The notes: generated from the sequence alone by a model not told the origin. Counted from the first letter of the stretch, positions 18,494-29,973 are shown. The stretch: 64,000 nucleotides of DNA from Bacillus gaemokensis (GCF_001590835.1 NZ_LTAQ01000001.1:700622-764621); one strand, 5' to 3'. Made by a program: numbers and translations.

Positions 18494-19290
18494 TAACGGA
18501 TTCCAAAGAAATGTTTCACCTTTGTAAATACAGATACTTTCTCTTGTTCAAACGCTTGTAATGGTACAGATTCACCTAACAAACGTCTTGCAATGTTTCG
18601 ATAAGCTAATGCTGCTTTCCCACTCGGCTGCAACGCTACAGGTTCCCCTGTATTTGTAGCACGAATAACTTCATCGTCATCTTCCACAACACCAAGTAGT
18701 TCAATCGAAAGTGTACGTACAATTTCATCTACATCTAGCATATCTTGCTCATGTAGCATATGGCTACGCACACGATTGATGACAAGCTTCGGCGGTTCAA
18801 TATCCTCTTTTTCTAAAAGTCCGATAATACGATCCGCATCACGCATAGAGGATACTTCAGGTGTCGTTACAACAATTGCTTTATCCGCACCTGCTACCGC
18901 ATTTTTGAACCCCTGCTCGATACCTGCCGGACAATCAATTAATATGTAATCATAATCTTGACGTAATAGCTGTATTAATTCATCCATTTGTTCAGGTGTT
19001 ACCGCTGATTTATCACTCGTTTGTGCTGCAGGTAATAAATAAAGCTCATCAAAACGTTTATCTTTAATAAGAGCTTGAGGTAAACGGCAACGACCTTCGA
19101 CAACATCAACAAGATCAAATACAATACGGTTTTCTAGCCCCATTACTACGTCTAAATTTCTTAGACCAATATCCGTGTCAATTAAACATACTTTTTTGCC
19201 AGATAATGCCAGGGCTGTACCAATGTTTGCAGACGTTGTAGTTTTGCCTACACCGCCTTTTCCAGATGTAATTACTATTGCCTCTCCCAC
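18493..19290 (-). CDS. minD: Septum site-determining protein MinD
   Basis: MinD is the membrane-bound ATPase that recruits MinC to block septa near poles. The 265 residues begin MGEAIVITSGKGGVGKTTT with the deviant Walker A of the ParA/MinD class, followed by DTDIGLRNLDVVMGLE and YILIDCPAGIE. The C-terminal amphipathic membrane helix is VFTKVKHFFGIR. It follows minC after 2 nt in the mreBCD-minCD operon. Confidence 0.97.
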   Translation of the reverse strand: MGEAIVITSGKGGVGKTTTSANIGTALALSGKKVCLIDTDIGLRNLDVVMGLENRIVFDLVDVVEGRCRLPQALIKDKRFDELYLLPAAQTSDKSAVTPEQMDELIQLLRQDYDYILIDCPAGIEQGFKNAVAGADKAIVVTTPEVSSMRDADRIIGLLEKEDIEPPKLVINRVRSHMLHEQDMLDVDEIVRTLSIELLGVVEDDDEVIRATNTGEPVALQPSGKAALAYRNIARRLLGESVPLQAFEQEKVSVFTKVKHFFGIR

Positions 19291-19292
19291 AG

Positions 19293-19979
19293 CTATACAA
19301 TTCCCCTTTCTAACTTTGTTAAATTAGGTCTAAGATGAGTGAGAAGTTGCAGGCGATCGACAACAATGTGATTATTCTCATCAATATACGCACATTCTGC
19401 CGTCTCTGCTCCGTCTTCTTTCTCTTCCGGAGCCCTCATTGTCACATCACTAATCCGAAGTTGCATTGGATTCATAGCAGATGCCGCAATTACAGCATCT
19501 GTATCCCCATAATATCCAGCATGTGCAATACCTCGTAGTGCTCCAATGACAAAAATATTCCCCCCAGCGATAACCGTTCCGCCTGGATTAACATCTCCAA
19601 TTAATAATAAATTTCCTTTTACATGCAACACTTGACCTGAGCGAACGATTTTGGAAATAGGGACAATTTCTGTTTCTTCTTTCCAAGCTATAGCTTCTTC
19701 TTTTGTGATAACATCACTCTCAATGGAGTCCACAACAAGATTTTTCTTATTGCGAATTAAAGTACGAATCTCTTCTTGTTGTACCTCTGTCAAATAGCGA
19801 TTTCCTACTCTAACATGTACTTCAATTAGTGACCGTTCATCACCATCGTAATAATGTGTAGAAAGCTTTTCGTCCAGTTCTTGCAGTAATAAAGAAAATG
19901 AACAACAATCATCTAAATGTAGTGTTATTCCATCTTTTGTCCCTTTGATCGTTACATTTTGCTGCTTTTTTTCTTCCAC
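19293..19979 (-). CDS. minC: Septum site-determining protein MinC
   Basis: MinC inhibits FtsZ assembly. The 228 residues have the N-terminal FtsZ-interacting domain (1-100) and the C-terminal beta-helix (about 108-210) with [42 protein letters not shown], which binds MinD and dimerises. It is followed by minD at 2 nt. Confidence 0.96.
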   Translation of the reverse strand: MEEKKQQNVTIKGTKDGITLHLDDCCSFSLLLQELDEKLSTHYYDGDERSLIEVHVRVGNRYLTEVQQEEIRTLIRNKKNLVVDSIESDVITKEEAIAWKEETEIVPISKIVRSGQVLHVKGNLLLIGDVNPGGTVIAGGNIFVIGALRGIAHAGYYGDTDAVIAASAMNPMQLRISDVTMRAPEEKEDGAETAECAYIDENNHIVVDRLQLLTHLRPNLTKLERGIV

Positions 19980-20014
19980 TAAAGTTCACCCCACCGATTC
20001 AATTCGACATAAAA

Positions 20015-20557
20015 TTAGAAAATCCTTTTTTCTTTTTCTTCCATGGCTTTTGAAAGACGCACAAGATATCGTCTCAGTGGGAAACAAACTAACAATAAGA
20101 AAATTCCATTTAACAATAAAGTAGCAAAGAGACGATCTGATAAAAAGATATGTGCTGGTAAATGAATACGTCCTAGTAATGTTAAGAACCCATATACATA
20201 ATACTCTAATGCCACAATCCCTGTTAATACAATAAAAGAAACAATAAATAAATTTAATTGTAAAACTTTCATTGTATTGTAAACAAGATACGCTAAAATC
20301 GGATAAGCAAATATATATACCCCAACAAGTTCTGTATACACCGTATCAAATAAAAAACCGAATAGTAGTCCATAGTAAATACCTTGAAGAGGACTATAAT
20401 AAACGGTAATAAAGCATAGTACAATCATAAAGAAATGCGGAGTTGCTATACTGTTTTTCCAAAATAATGCTGTCGGAACTACAGTAGAAAACATATTTTC
20501 AAATAAAAAGACAAAAAGAAGCAAAAGAGGAAGAATCGCTCTTTTTAAAATAGCCAT
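20015..20557 (-). CDS. mreD: Rod shape-determining protein MreD
   Basis: A 180-residue integral membrane protein with five or six hydrophobic segments and the MreD core (YYSPLQGIYYGLLFGFLFDTVYTELVGVYIFAYPILAYLVY, about residues 52-95). It is part of the elongasome with MreC and MreB. It starts 12 nt after mreC. Confidence 0.93.
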   Translation of the reverse strand: MAILKRAILPLLLLFVFLFENMFSTVVPTALFWKNSIATPHFFMIVLCFITVYYSPLQGIYYGLLFGFLFDTVYTELVGVYIFAYPILAYLVYNTMKVLQLNLFIVSFIVLTGIVALEYYVYGFLTLLGRIHLPAHIFLSDRLFATLLLNGIFLLLVCFPLRRYLVRLSKAMEEKEKRIF

Positions 20558-20569
20558 ATCTTCTCCCCC

Positions 20570-21430
20570 TTACTGTTCTAATGCTGCTGAAGGCATAACT
20601 CTTTTTGTAACCATAACATGGTCTACATCATTTAAATCCGCAGCAGGTTTTACGTAAGCTGTTTGTGTTAATCCATATTCATCCGGTGAAACATCTACGA
20701 TTTCCCCTATTATTAAACCTTTCGGGAAAATATCACTTAGTCCTGATGTTACAACTTTTTGCCCTTTTTCCACTTTTACATCCGAAGAAATCTTTGTAAA
20801 TACAAGTGCTTGTTTATTTTTGTCATATCCTTCAATCAATCCGAAAATACGATCCTGACCTTCTACCACCACAGAAACACGATTTTCTCGATTCAGTGAG
20901 CTTAGTAACTCTACATTTGCTGTAAATTGAGACACACTCTTCACTCGTCCAACTAATCCTTTTGAAGTCATTACAGCCATATCCTTTTTGATTCCTTGCT
21001 GCGCACCTTTATCAATTCCAATTAAGTCATACCATTTGTCTGGATTACGCGCAATAACTGTCGATTGAATTGGCTTATAGTCACGAAGAGAATCTTTCTT
21101 ATCAATTGTTTCACGAAGCTTCGCATTATCTTTTTCTAAATCTTTTACTTTCACGGATAATTCCGCATACTGATCTAATTTTTGTTTTAATGTTTTATTT
21201 TCTTCATACGTGCGCTTTACATCTTCTACGTTCTCAAAGAATCCAGCAGCATAATTCGCAGGCTTTTGGAATACACGCTCTACAACACCAACAGTATCTT
21301 TTACAAACTGCTCTGGCCATGTTAGATTTTTCCGTTCTTTCAATGAGATTCCAATCAATGCCACGAGAAGAATAATACTAACTAACAAAACAATTAATCT
21401 TTTGTTTAAGAAAAACTGTGGCACGTTCAC
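20570..21430 (-). CDS. mreC: Rod shape-determining protein MreC
   Basis: MreC bridges the MreB filaments to cell-wall synthases outside the membrane. The 286 residues have a transmembrane helix at about 10-26, a coiled coil at about 65-112 (YEENKTLKQKLDQYAELSVKVKDLEKDNAKLRETI) and two beta-barrel domains with KGLVGRVKSVSQFTANVELLS and VVTSGLSDIFPKGLIIGEI. Operon gene between mreB and mreD. Confidence 0.96.
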   Translation of the reverse strand: MNVPQFFLNKRLIVLLVSIILLVALIGISLKERKNLTWPEQFVKDTVGVVERVFQKPANYAAGFFENVEDVKRTYEENKTLKQKLDQYAELSVKVKDLEKDNAKLRETIDKKDSLRDYKPIQSTVIARNPDKWYDLIGIDKGAQQGIKKDMAVMTSKGLVGRVKSVSQFTANVELLSSLNRENRVSVVVEGQDRIFGLIEGYDKNKQALVFTKISSDVKVEKGQKVVTSGLSDIFPKGLIIGEIVDVSPDEYGLTQTAYVKPAADLNDVDHVMVTKRVMPSAALEQ

Positions 21431-21465
21431 ACCCTCTTAATTTCATTGATTTTTATTTTGAAGTA

Positions 21466-22500
<1,035 letters not shown>

Positions 22501-22573
22501 TCATTTTCACGGACTCATTTTCTTACTTTATATTTATAATAAAACAGTACGTTTTTATATTTTCTATCCTTTA

Positions 22574-22593
22574 TTGTAGACGATTGTCTACAA
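22574..22593. promoter_or_regulatory. Palindrome upstream of mreB
   Basis: Perfect 8-bp arms TTGTAGAC / GTCTACAA with a 4-nt centre, 92 nt upstream of the mreB start. No U-run follows on the minus strand, so it looks more like a protein-binding site or an RNA stem than a terminator. I cannot assign a regulator. Confidence 0.35.
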
Positions 22594-22641
22594 AAAACTC
22601 ATAAATCACATTATAAAACAAAATGGGTAAAAAGAATAGTC

Positions 22642-23319
22642 TTAAATATGACCTTTTTCTTTCAAACTCACGAATTTATGATCACCTATGATAACATGAT
22701 CGAGAACTTCAATTCCAATAATCCTACCACACTCTACTAATCTTTTTGTTACTTCAATATCTTCACGGCTTGGCGTAGGGTCTCCTGAGGGATGATTATG
22801 AAGACATATAATAGAGGCAGCCGCACGGCGAAAAGCTTCCTTAAATATTTCACGAGGATGCACAATCGAGGCATTTAAGCTCCCAATAAAAACGGTTTGT
22901 CGATGCATAACTTGATTTTTTGTATTCAAATATAAACAAACGAAATGCTCTTGTTGTAAAAAACGCATCTCTTCCATCATATAACTTGCACAATCTTCTG
23001 GGCTTCGAATACTATATCTATTTTGATACTCTAAGCGCACCATTCTCCTTCCTATTTCAAATGCAGCGATAAGCTGAGACGCCTTCGCTATTCCTACACC
23101 ATGAATACTTGTCATCTCCTCTATTGTAGCATCTTTTAACATGCGTAATCCGTCAAAATGATACAAAATTTGATCTGCTAATGTTAAAACCGATTCTTCT
23201 TTAGAACCTGTTCTAAGTAACACTGCAAGCAGTTCTCGATTCGATAAATTACTTGCTCCTTCTAACAACAAACGCTCCCGTGGCTGTTCCTCTTTCAAAA
23301 CATCACGAATACCGTTCAT
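22642..23319 (-). CDS. radC: RadC family JAB-domain protein
   Basis: A 225-residue RadC/YsxA protein with an N-terminal UPF0758 helix-hairpin-helix region (GASNLSNRELLAVLLRTGS; MTSIHGVGIAKASQLIAAFE) and a C-terminal JAB/MPN domain with the metal signature HNHPSGDPTPSREDIE near residues 170-185. The family was once thought to act in DNA repair; its true role is unsettled. I start at the ATG at 23319 (MNGIRDVLKEEQ) because AAGGAGTG lies 5 nt upstream; the frame stays open further but has no ribosome site. The maf gene precedes it. Confidence 0.92.
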   Translation of the reverse strand: MNGIRDVLKEEQPRERLLLEGASNLSNRELLAVLLRTGSKEESVLTLADQILYHFDGLRMLKDATIEEMTSIHGVGIAKASQLIAAFEIGRRMVRLEYQNRYSIRSPEDCASYMMEEMRFLQQEHFVCLYLNTKNQVMHRQTVFIGSLNASIVHPREIFKEAFRRAAASIICLHNHPSGDPTPSREDIEVTKRLVECGRIIGIEVLDHVIIGDHKFVSLKEKGHI

Positions 23320-23366
23320 ATTTTCACTCCTTTTTTTATTTATTGCAAAGAAAACCCCATGCAATT

Positions 23367-23942
23367 TTAGGCATGGGATACATCATTATCGAACTGTTTT
23401 AATTCACGAACAAGACGGGAAATCGGTAGACCGACCACACTATAGTAATCCCCTTGTATATGCTGAACAAAAATAGCACCCTTCCCTTGAATACCATAAC
23501 TTCCAGCTTTATCAAGTGGCTCTTTTGTTCTAATATACGCATCTATCTCTTCTGCTGTTAACTCCCAAAAAGTTACTTCTGTACGCTCATAAAAAGTGAC
23601 TGTCTTTTCTTTCGAAATGAGCGCAACACCCGTATATACTTCATGCGTTTTCCCTGATAATAATTGCAACATCTCTTTTGCCTCCGCCTCATCACTCGGC
23701 TTCCCGAGAATACGCGACTCATATGTAACAATTGTATCTGCACCTAACACCACACAATCATCATGATCCTCTGCTACAGCAGACGCTTTTTGCAAAGCCA
23801 GTGACATCACAATATCAGAAGGTGATGAATATGCGCCGATTGTTTCTTCTACTTCACTCACAACAATTTCAAACGGTACATTTGCTAGTTCAAGTAATTC
23901 TTTCCGGCGTGGTGAACCAGAAGCTAAAATAAGTTTTTTCAT
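23367..23942 (-). CDS. maf: Maf nucleotide pyrophosphatase
   Basis: Maf hydrolyses dTTP/UTP and modified pyrimidine nucleotides and is linked to septum formation control. The 191 residues begin [18 protein letters not shown] (the Maf signature with SxxR), followed by [32 protein letters not shown] and [13 protein letters not shown] use the ATG at 23942, 6 nt after AAGGAGA, rather than the in-frame codon eight residues earlier. It sits between spoIIB and radC as in B. subtilis. Confidence 0.95.
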   Translation of the reverse strand: MKKLILASGSPRRKELLELANVPFEIVVSEVEETIGAYSSPSDIVMSLALQKASAVAEDHDDCVVLGADTIVTYESRILGKPSDEAEAKEMLQLLSGKTHEVYTGVALISKEKTVTFYERTEVTFWELTAEEIDAYIRTKEPLDKAGSYGIQGKGAIFVQHIQGDYYSVVGLPISRLVRELKQFDNDVSHA

Positions 23943-24169
23943 ATATTCTCCTTTCTTTCTTACCATACAACAGAAAAATATAGCTTGATCGTATCAAATG
24001 AATATCTTCCCCACAAATTGTAAAAATATCATTTTCTTTTTTATAAACTTAATCTTTTGTTTGTATACGACTATATTCTGTAGGTAAAGAAAGCACCTTA
24101 TTCTTGAATGAAATCAAAAAGAAAAGAGAGAAGTATCCACACTTCTTCCCTTCTTATTTCATTATCATA

Positions 24170-25126
24170 TCATTTTGCTTTTTTCGAAACCAATTTTTCA
24201 TAAGAAAGTAAACTATCGATAACGACTTGATTCAATTTCGCTACTGCTTCCTTATCACTTTTCCCTTCTTTAATCGTTTGTACTGCTACCGATGCATACG
24301 TATATAATTTTTTCATATCCTCACGTTTCATTGCTTTGTCTTCTTTTTCAATTGCCTTCCATTCTTTTTCAATTGCAGCTATTTCTTTTTGATTACTCTT
24401 CCCTCCAGATTGCACATCTGATGCATATTTTACAAAATGAGTATATAAGGACTGTAACTTACTTAAAAAGGAGCCAAATTCTTTATCATTTTTTAACAAT
24501 GCTTTATCTGTAATTTCCCAATTCTTCTTCAAAACAGATACGCCATCTTTCTTATACTGTTCCATTAATTTATCTATAGATTGTCCATCGCTAGCAATAC
24601 CAACAACAAGTGAATACTTATCACCATTCGGTTTTAACGCTGCTACGCCTCCATTATCTTTCCACTCTTGAATAGCTGCCTGTCCTTTTTCTTCAGAAGA
24701 ATATAGTCCCCCCTGAACAAAATATAACGTTATTGGTGCTAAAGCCGCTGTATTCCCTACCGGTGTCTTCTCTTCTTTTTTTTCTTCAGCTCCTGCTTCC
24801 TCCTTCTCTCCCCTACTAGTTTGTTGTGAAGATGTTACAGTAACGTCTCCAGCTGAATCTTGTCCCGTTAACAAATGAAGCATCCCCATTCCTAGCATTG
24901 TGCCCATAATAATGGCAGCCGCAACTGTAAAGATAAGTACGTTACTCCATTTCTTTCGATATTTTTTGATAGATGGTAGCTTTTCTTTTTGAAACGGCAC
25001 TACATTTTGCGGCGTTTTACTATCGACCACCATCCAATCAAATTCATCCTTTTCCTTCTGCGTTTCTTCATACTTTGCTTCCGTTCCGTTTACCTTAACC
25101 GAGATTGTTCGTGATTGCTTGTCCAT
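24170..25126 (-). CDS. spoIIB: Stage II sporulation protein B (SpoIIB)
   Basis: SpoIIB helps peptidoglycan turnover at the septum during engulfment. The 318-residue product has a charged N-terminal cytosolic part, one transmembrane helix near residues 61-82 (VLIFTVAAAIIMGTMLGMGM), a Glu/Lys-rich linker and an SPOR domain at about 128-200 (ITLYFVQGGLYSSEEKGQAAIQEW, then YSLVVGIASDG). A helical C-terminal tail follows. I prefer the ATG at 25126 (MDKQSRTISVKVNG), 7 nt after GAGGTG, over a GTG five codons upstream. In B. subtilis comC lies between this gene and folC; here only a repeat does. Confidence 0.88.
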   Translation of the reverse strand: MDKQSRTISVKVNGTEAKYEETQKEKDEFDWMVVDSKTPQNVVPFQKEKLPSIKKYRKKWSNVLIFTVAAAIIMGTMLGMGMLHLLTGQDSAGDVTVTSSQQTSRGEKEEAGAEEKKEEKTPVGNTAALAPITLYFVQGGLYSSEEKGQAAIQEWKDNGGVAALKPNGDKYSLVVGIASDGQSIDKLMEQYKKDGVSVLKKNWEITDKALLKNDKEFGSFLSKLQSLYTHFVKYASDVQSGGKSNQKEIAAIEKEWKAIEKEDKAMKREDMKKLYTYASVAVQTIKEGKSDKEAVAKLNQVVIDSLLSYEKLVSKKAK

Positions 25127-25233
25127 ACCCTCACACCTCACCTCTTATCATTGTCCGCATCATATCATATTCACTTCATAAAAAAACGAGATATTTGTCA
25201 GAGGGATTCGTCAAATTGTTCCATATAGTTATC

Positions 25234-25392
25234 TTATCCCGCATTAACGGGCAGTAATATCCCCTATCTCAAAAGTTAGGATAAAAACAATGAAGGTTGT
25301 TAGGGGATAACTGCCCCTAAAAGCCCGATTGGTGAAAGCTAACCATCAGTGGGAAATAAAAAAAACCACTGATGGTTAGCTTTCACTTTATA
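25234..25392 (+). repeat. bcr1-like intergenic repeat, copy C (about 159 nt, with long perfect stem)
   Basis: The most complete copy. It starts TTATCCCGCATTAACGGGCAG and ends AGCTTTCACTTTATAT. Its right part makes a 20-bp perfect hairpin (25333-25352 with 25366-25385, 13-nt loop), stronger than in the other copies. With the folC terminator it fills the 320-nt gap between spoIIB and folC. Confidence 0.8.
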
Positions 25393-25421
25393 TCTATGCA
25401 TTTGACTTCATTTGTAGAACA

Positions 25422-25455
25422 AACAACTAGGGCAGCAAATGCTGCCCTAGTTGTT
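25422..25455 (-). terminator. Hairpin at the end of folC
   Basis: A 15-bp perfect stem AACAACTAGGGCAGC / GCTGCCCTAGTTGTT with loop AAAT, overlapping the folC stop. The U-tract after it on the minus strand is poor. Confidence 0.65.
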
Positions 25456-26748
25456 CTCACGAATGTATTTTCGGACTTCTGAAATAAAATAAAGCGATCC
25501 CGTTATGATGAAAACATCATTGTCTTTTACATTCTTCATATTTGTATCAATTGCTTCTTGCCAATTCTCAAAGATTTGTTTTGATTTCTTACGTGAATAT
25601 GCAGCCAGCTCTTTAGCAGAAATCGCGCGATCAAATGCAAATGTTGTGAAAATCATTTCATCTGCAATCGTTTCTAATTGTCCTACCATGTTGTTTAGCT
25701 GTTTATCACCAAGAGCAGTAAATAAAACAATGACATTTCTATCGTTATAATGAGCCTTTACTGTTTTCACAAGGCTCGTAATCCCTTCTGGATTATGAGC
25801 GCCATCTATAATTACGTCCGGATTACTTTGTAACCGCTCAAATCGGCCGATCCAGTATGCTTCACTTAATCCTGTTCGAATATGCTCTTCTTCCACTAAG
25901 AATGATAAATATGTTCTAAGGTACATAACTCCCATCAGCGCAAGTGTTGCATTTCCTACTTGGTGAGCTCCTTTCATCGAAATACAAACTTCCTCAAACG
26001 TCGCAAACGGACAAGAAAAGTCAAAGTACTCTCCATCTTTATCAGAACACTGATGTACTACTTTAAATTGTTTTCCAAGTTCATAAAGGTTTGCATTCTT
26101 TTCCTTAGCAACCTTTTGAATGACATCAAGTGCTTCTTGATCCTGAACACCCGTAATAACAGGAACACCTGATTTAATAATTCCTGCTTTTTCATATGCA
26201 ATTTCCCCTAGCGTATTACCTAGAATATGCATATGATCATGACCGATATTTGTAATCATCGTCAGTATCGGATGAATTACATTTGTTGAATCAAAACGAC
26301 CACCAAGGCCTGTTTCAAACAGGACAACGTCACAGAAGTTTACCTTACCGAAATAACAGATTGCCATTACTGTAATAATTTCAAACTCCGTTGCTTCTCC
26401 AAAATCTGTTTCATCTAATTTTTCAACAACGGGTTTTACCATATTTACAAGTTCAGTAATTTCTTTATCTGCAATTGGTATTCCATTAACACTAATTCGT
26501 TCATTAAATGTTTCAATATACGGAGACGTAAATGTCCCAACTTTATACTCTGCTGCCTCTAGCATATAACGCATATACGTTAAAGTTGAACCTTTTCCAT
26601 TCGTTCCTGCAAGATGAACACATTTTATATGACGCTCGGGATTCCCAAGTTTCTCTAGCATCCACTGCATTCTTTCTAACCCTGGTTTAATACCAAACTT
26701 TAATCGGCTATGAATCCAGCCTATTGCTTCTTCGTATGTATGTACCAT
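25447..26748 (-). CDS. folC: Folylpolyglutamate synthase / dihydrofolate synthase
   Basis: FolC adds glutamate to dihydropteroate and to folates. The 433 residues show the Mur-ligase fold: ATP loop HLAGTNGKGSTLTYM near 45-59, FTSPYIETFNERI near 74-86, ETGLGGRFDSTN near 144-155 and DGAHNPEG near 315. It is downstream of valS but separated by a terminator. Confidence 0.96.
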   Translation of the reverse strand: MVHTYEEAIGWIHSRLKFGIKPGLERMQWMLEKLGNPERHIKCVHLAGTNGKGSTLTYMRYMLEAAEYKVGTFTSPYIETFNERISVNGIPIADKEITELVNMVKPVVEKLDETDFGEATEFEIITVMAICYFGKVNFCDVVLFETGLGGRFDSTNVIHPILTMITNIGHDHMHILGNTLGEIAYEKAGIIKSGVPVITGVQDQEALDVIQKVAKEKNANLYELGKQFKVVHQCSDKDGEYFDFSCPFATFEEVCISMKGAHQVGNATLALMGVMYLRTYLSFLVEEEHIRTGLSEAYWIGRFERLQSNPDVIIDGAHNPEGITSLVKTVKAHYNDRNVIVLFTALGDKQLNNMVGQLETIADEMIFTTFAFDRAISAKELAAYSRKKSKQIFENWQEAIDTNMKNVKDNDVFIITGSLYFISEVRKYIRENN

Positions 26749-26770
26749 CTATGCCATTCCCCTTTCAAAT

Positions 26771-26809
26771 CAACAAAAAAAGAACCAAGGCAACAAATTG
26801 CCTTGATTC
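26771..26809 (-). terminator. Terminator between valS and folC
   Basis: Stem CAAGGCAA / TTGCCTTG with loop TTTG on the minus strand, extended by GAA/TTC, then CTTTTTTTG. An inverted repeat GAGACTCA / TGAGTCTC at about 26828-26851 lies nearer the valS stop but lacks a T-run. Confidence 0.75.
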
Positions 26810-26864
26810 TATTATACGCAAATACAAGAGACTCACCAATATGATGAGTCTCCTTAGAACGGTT

Positions 26865-29513
26865 TTACTTTTGAAGATCAGCTAGACGTTGGCGAACTGC
26901 TTCGCGTTTTTCTAAGTAATCTTGCTCTTTCGCGCGCTCTCCTTCAATAACTGCTGCTGGAGCTTTTGCTACGAAACCTTGGTTTGAAAGTTTCTTCTGT
27001 ACGCGTTCTACCTCTTTATCAAACTTCTCAAGTTCTTTTTCAAGGCGTGCTTTCTCTTCATCAAGATTGATAAGATCAGCTAACGGTAAGAATAACTCCG
27101 CACCTGATACGATTGCAGTCATCGCTTTTTCTGGTGCTTGTAAATCCGTCTTAATTGTTAATTCGCTTGGATTACAGAAACGCTCAATGTAAGAGCTGTT
27201 TTTCGTAAGCTGCGCAAGTACTGCTTCGTCTTTTGCTTTAATTTGCATTTGAACTTTTTTGCTCATTGGCGTATTTACTTCAGCACGAATGTTACGAACA
27301 GAGCGAATGATATCAACAAGAAGATGCATTTCTGCCGCCGCTTCTTTGTCTTGTAAATCTTCGCGAACTGTTGGCCATGCTGCTACTGTAATAGATTCAC
27401 CTTCATGAGGTAAGTGCTGCCAAATTTTCTCTGTTACGAATGGCATGAATGGGTGTAATAAACGCATCGTTTGATCTAGTACGTACGCTAGAATAGAACG
27501 AGTTGTTTTCTTCGCTACTTCATCTTCACCGTATAATGGCAGTTTCGCCATTTCGATATACCAGTCACAGAAATCATCCCAAATGAAGTTGTATAATGCA
27601 CGGCCAACTTCACCAAATTCATACTTATCCATGTTACGCGTTACACTTTCAATTGTTTCATTTAAGCGAGTTAAAATCCACTTATCTGCAACTGATTTTT
27701 CACCAGTTAAATCGATATCTTCATACTTCATGTCATCCATGTTCATTAATACGAAACGTGACGCGTTCCAAATTTTATTAATGAAGTTCCAAGTAGATTC
27801 TACTTTCTCCATACTGAAGCGTAAATCTTGCCCTGGCGCACTTCCTGTTGATAAGAAGAAGCGCATTGCATCTGCACCGTACTTTTCAATAACATCCATC
27901 GGATCAATACCATTACCAAGAGACTTACTCATTTTACGTCCTTGCTCGTCGCGAACAAGACCATGAATTAATACATCTTTAAATGGACGCTTTCCTGTAA
28001 ACTCTAAGCCTTGGAAAATCATACGAGATACCCAGAAAGCAATAATGTCATAACCTGTTACAAGTACATCTGTTGAATAGTAACGATCGAAGTCTGCTGC
28101 ATCTTCATTAGGCCAACCAAGCGTTGAAAATGGCCATAACGCTGAACTAAACCATGTATCAAGTACGTCATTATCTTGATTCCAGTTTTCGATATCTGTC
28201 GGTTCTTCTGTACCTACGTATACTTCACCCGTTTCTTTATGATACCAAGCTGGGATGCGGTGCCCCCACCATAATTGACGAGAAATACACCAATCATGAA
28301 TATTTTCCATCCAGCGTAAGTATGTGTTCTCGAAACGATCTGGTACGAACGTTACTTTTTCGTCTTCTTCTTTTTGTTGAAGTTCAATTGCCTTTTCTGC
28401 AAGTGGAGCCATTTTTACGAACCATTGTGTTGATAAGTAAGGTTCAACAACTGCTCCGCTACGCTCACTGTGACCTACTGCATGTATGTGAGGCTCAATT
28501 TCTACTAATACACCGGCTTCTTGCAAGTCTTTTACTAACTGCTTACGGCATTCAAAACGATCCATGCCGTTATACTTACCAGCTTTTTCATTCATTGAGC
28601 CATCTTCGTTCATTACTAGAATACGTGGTAAGTCATGGCGGTTACCTACTTCAAAGTCATTCGGATCATGAGCTGGTGTAATTTTTACAACACCTGTACC
28701 GAAATCTTTTTCTACGTACTCGTCAGCAATAATCGGAATTTCACGATCTACGATTGGAAGTGTAACTGTTTTTCCGATTAAATGTTTGTAACGATCATCT
28801 TCTGGATGAACTGCTACTGCTGTATCACCAAGCATTGTTTCCGGACGAGTTGTCGCAAGACGAATGTGACCAGAACCGTCTGTTAGTGGGTAGTTCATAT
28901 GGTAGAACGCACCTTGAATATCTTTATGGATTACTTCAATATCAGAAAGGGCAGTACGTGTTGCTGGATCCCAGTTAATAATATATTCTCCGCGGTAAAT
29001 TAAGCCTTTTTCATATAATTGAACGAATACTTTATTAACCGCATCAGATAAACCTTCGTCTAATGTAAAGCGCTCACGAGAGTAGTCTAATCCTAAACCA
29101 ACTTTTCCCCATTGCTGACGAATGTGAGAAGCATATTCTTCTTTCCATTCCCATGCTTTTTCAAGGAATTTCTCACGGCCAAGATCGTAACGTGAAATAC
29201 CTTCTTCACGAAGTTTTCCTTCTACTTTTGCTTGCGTTGCAATACCAGCATGGTCCATTCCTGGAAGCCATAATACATCGTAACCTTGCATACGCTTTGT
29301 ACGTGTTAAAATATCTTGAAGTGTTGTATCCCAAGCATGACCTAAATGCAATTTACCTGTTACGTTTGGAGGCGGAATCACAATCGTATACGGCTGTTTT
29401 TCTGCATCTCCTTTTGCTTCGAAATATTTGCCATCGAGCCACCATTTATAAAGGCCTTCTTCAACGGACATATGATCATATTTAGTCGGTAAATTCTTTT
29501 CCGTGTTTGACAT
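26865..29513 (-). CDS. valS: Valyl-tRNA synthetase
   Basis: Class I synthetase, 882 residues. The HIGH motif is HLGH in [15 protein letters not shown] near 49-59 and KMSKS is KMSKSLGN near 525. The editing domain (about 190-340) includes the [17 protein letters not shown] signature, and the C-terminal coiled coil at about 815-882 ([26 protein letters not shown]) is typical of ValRS. A T-box leader upstream links expression to uncharged tRNA-Val. Confidence 0.98.
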   Translation of the reverse strand: MSNTEKNLPTKYDHMSVEEGLYKWWLDGKYFEAKGDAEKQPYTIVIPPPNVTGKLHLGHAWDTTLQDILTRTKRMQGYDVLWLPGMDHAGIATQAKVEGKLREEGISRYDLGREKFLEKAWEWKEEYASHIRQQWGKVGLGLDYSRERFTLDEGLSDAVNKVFVQLYEKGLIYRGEYIINWDPATRTALSDIEVIHKDIQGAFYHMNYPLTDGSGHIRLATTRPETMLGDTAVAVHPEDDRYKHLIGKTVTLPIVDREIPIIADEYVEKDFGTGVVKITPAHDPNDFEVGNRHDLPRILVMNEDGSMNEKAGKYNGMDRFECRKQLVKDLQEAGVLVEIEPHIHAVGHSERSGAVVEPYLSTQWFVKMAPLAEKAIELQQKEEDEKVTFVPDRFENTYLRWMENIHDWCISRQLWWGHRIPAWYHKETGEVYVGTEEPTDIENWNQDNDVLDTWFSSALWPFSTLGWPNEDAADFDRYYSTDVLVTGYDIIAFWVSRMIFQGLEFTGKRPFKDVLIHGLVRDEQGRKMSKSLGNGIDPMDVIEKYGADAMRFFLSTGSAPGQDLRFSMEKVESTWNFINKIWNASRFVLMNMDDMKYEDIDLTGEKSVADKWILTRLNETIESVTRNMDKYEFGEVGRALYNFIWDDFCDWYIEMAKLPLYGEDEVAKKTTRSILAYVLDQTMRLLHPFMPFVTEKIWQHLPHEGESITVAAWPTVREDLQDKEAAAEMHLLVDIIRSVRNIRAEVNTPMSKKVQMQIKAKDEAVLAQLTKNSSYIERFCNPSELTIKTDLQAPEKAMTAIVSGAELFLPLADLINLDEEKARLEKELEKFDKEVERVQKKLSNQGFVAKAPAAVIEGERAKEQDYLEKREAVRQRLADLQK

Positions 29514-29538
29514 TATTTTCCCTCCTTAAAATAAAAAA

Positions 29539-29776
29539 TGCCCCTCATCCAAAAAGGACGAGGGACATCGTGGTACCACCTTTATTTACAAACAAATTCA
29601 AGATTTGCTTATACTCTTAATTGGATAACGGACAGATCCGTCTTTTCCTAATGAGAATGGTTCCGTTCAGAAAAGATGCTCCAGGGCTACCTTCTAACAT
29701 GACTATCTAGAGAATCTCACAGCTACTAATTCTCCTCTCTGCAGACGTTTAATGTTATACTCTTCCCTTTCAACGC
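29539..29776 (-). ncRNA. T-box riboswitch controlling valS
   Basis: The minus-strand leader has the T-box antiterminator sequence AGGTGGTACCACG (around 29568-29581), followed by a terminator, ATGTCCCTCGTCC / GGATGAGGGGCAT with a T-run (29539-29566). Upstream, Stem I has GAGAAT / ATTCTC around a GTAGCTGTGAG loop and a basal TAACAT / ATGTTA pairing. A GTC valine codon on the 3' side of Stem I (complement of 29701-29703) is the candidate specifier. Uncharged tRNA-Val would stabilise the antiterminator. Confidence 0.92.
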
Positions 29777-29777
29777 A

Positions 29778-29806
29778 TTTATATAATTGTTATTTATTAT
29801 ATACAA
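29778..29806 (-). promoter_or_regulatory. Candidate sigma-A promoter of the valS T-box transcript
   Basis: TTGTAT (29806-29801), 17-nt spacer, TATAAA (29783-29778) on the minus strand. A second TATAAT-like hexamer overlaps the spacer, so the start site is uncertain. Confidence 0.55.
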
Positions 29807-29973
29807 TAGTGTAAAAAACGAAACCACATTCGTCAAGATAAAAATATTTTTCATCAAATTCTTACATTTGATAGATTTCACACATTCCTATCCTCAAAAA
29901 AAATTCTTCCATTCTCTATCAGCTTAAATATTTTTTCAACACATGTACAAAAATGAAAAAATGCAGCACAAGC

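Noticed and set aside
27583-28681. Long plus-strand ORFs inside valS
   Set aside because: They are antisense shadows of a strongly conserved gene, with no start signals.
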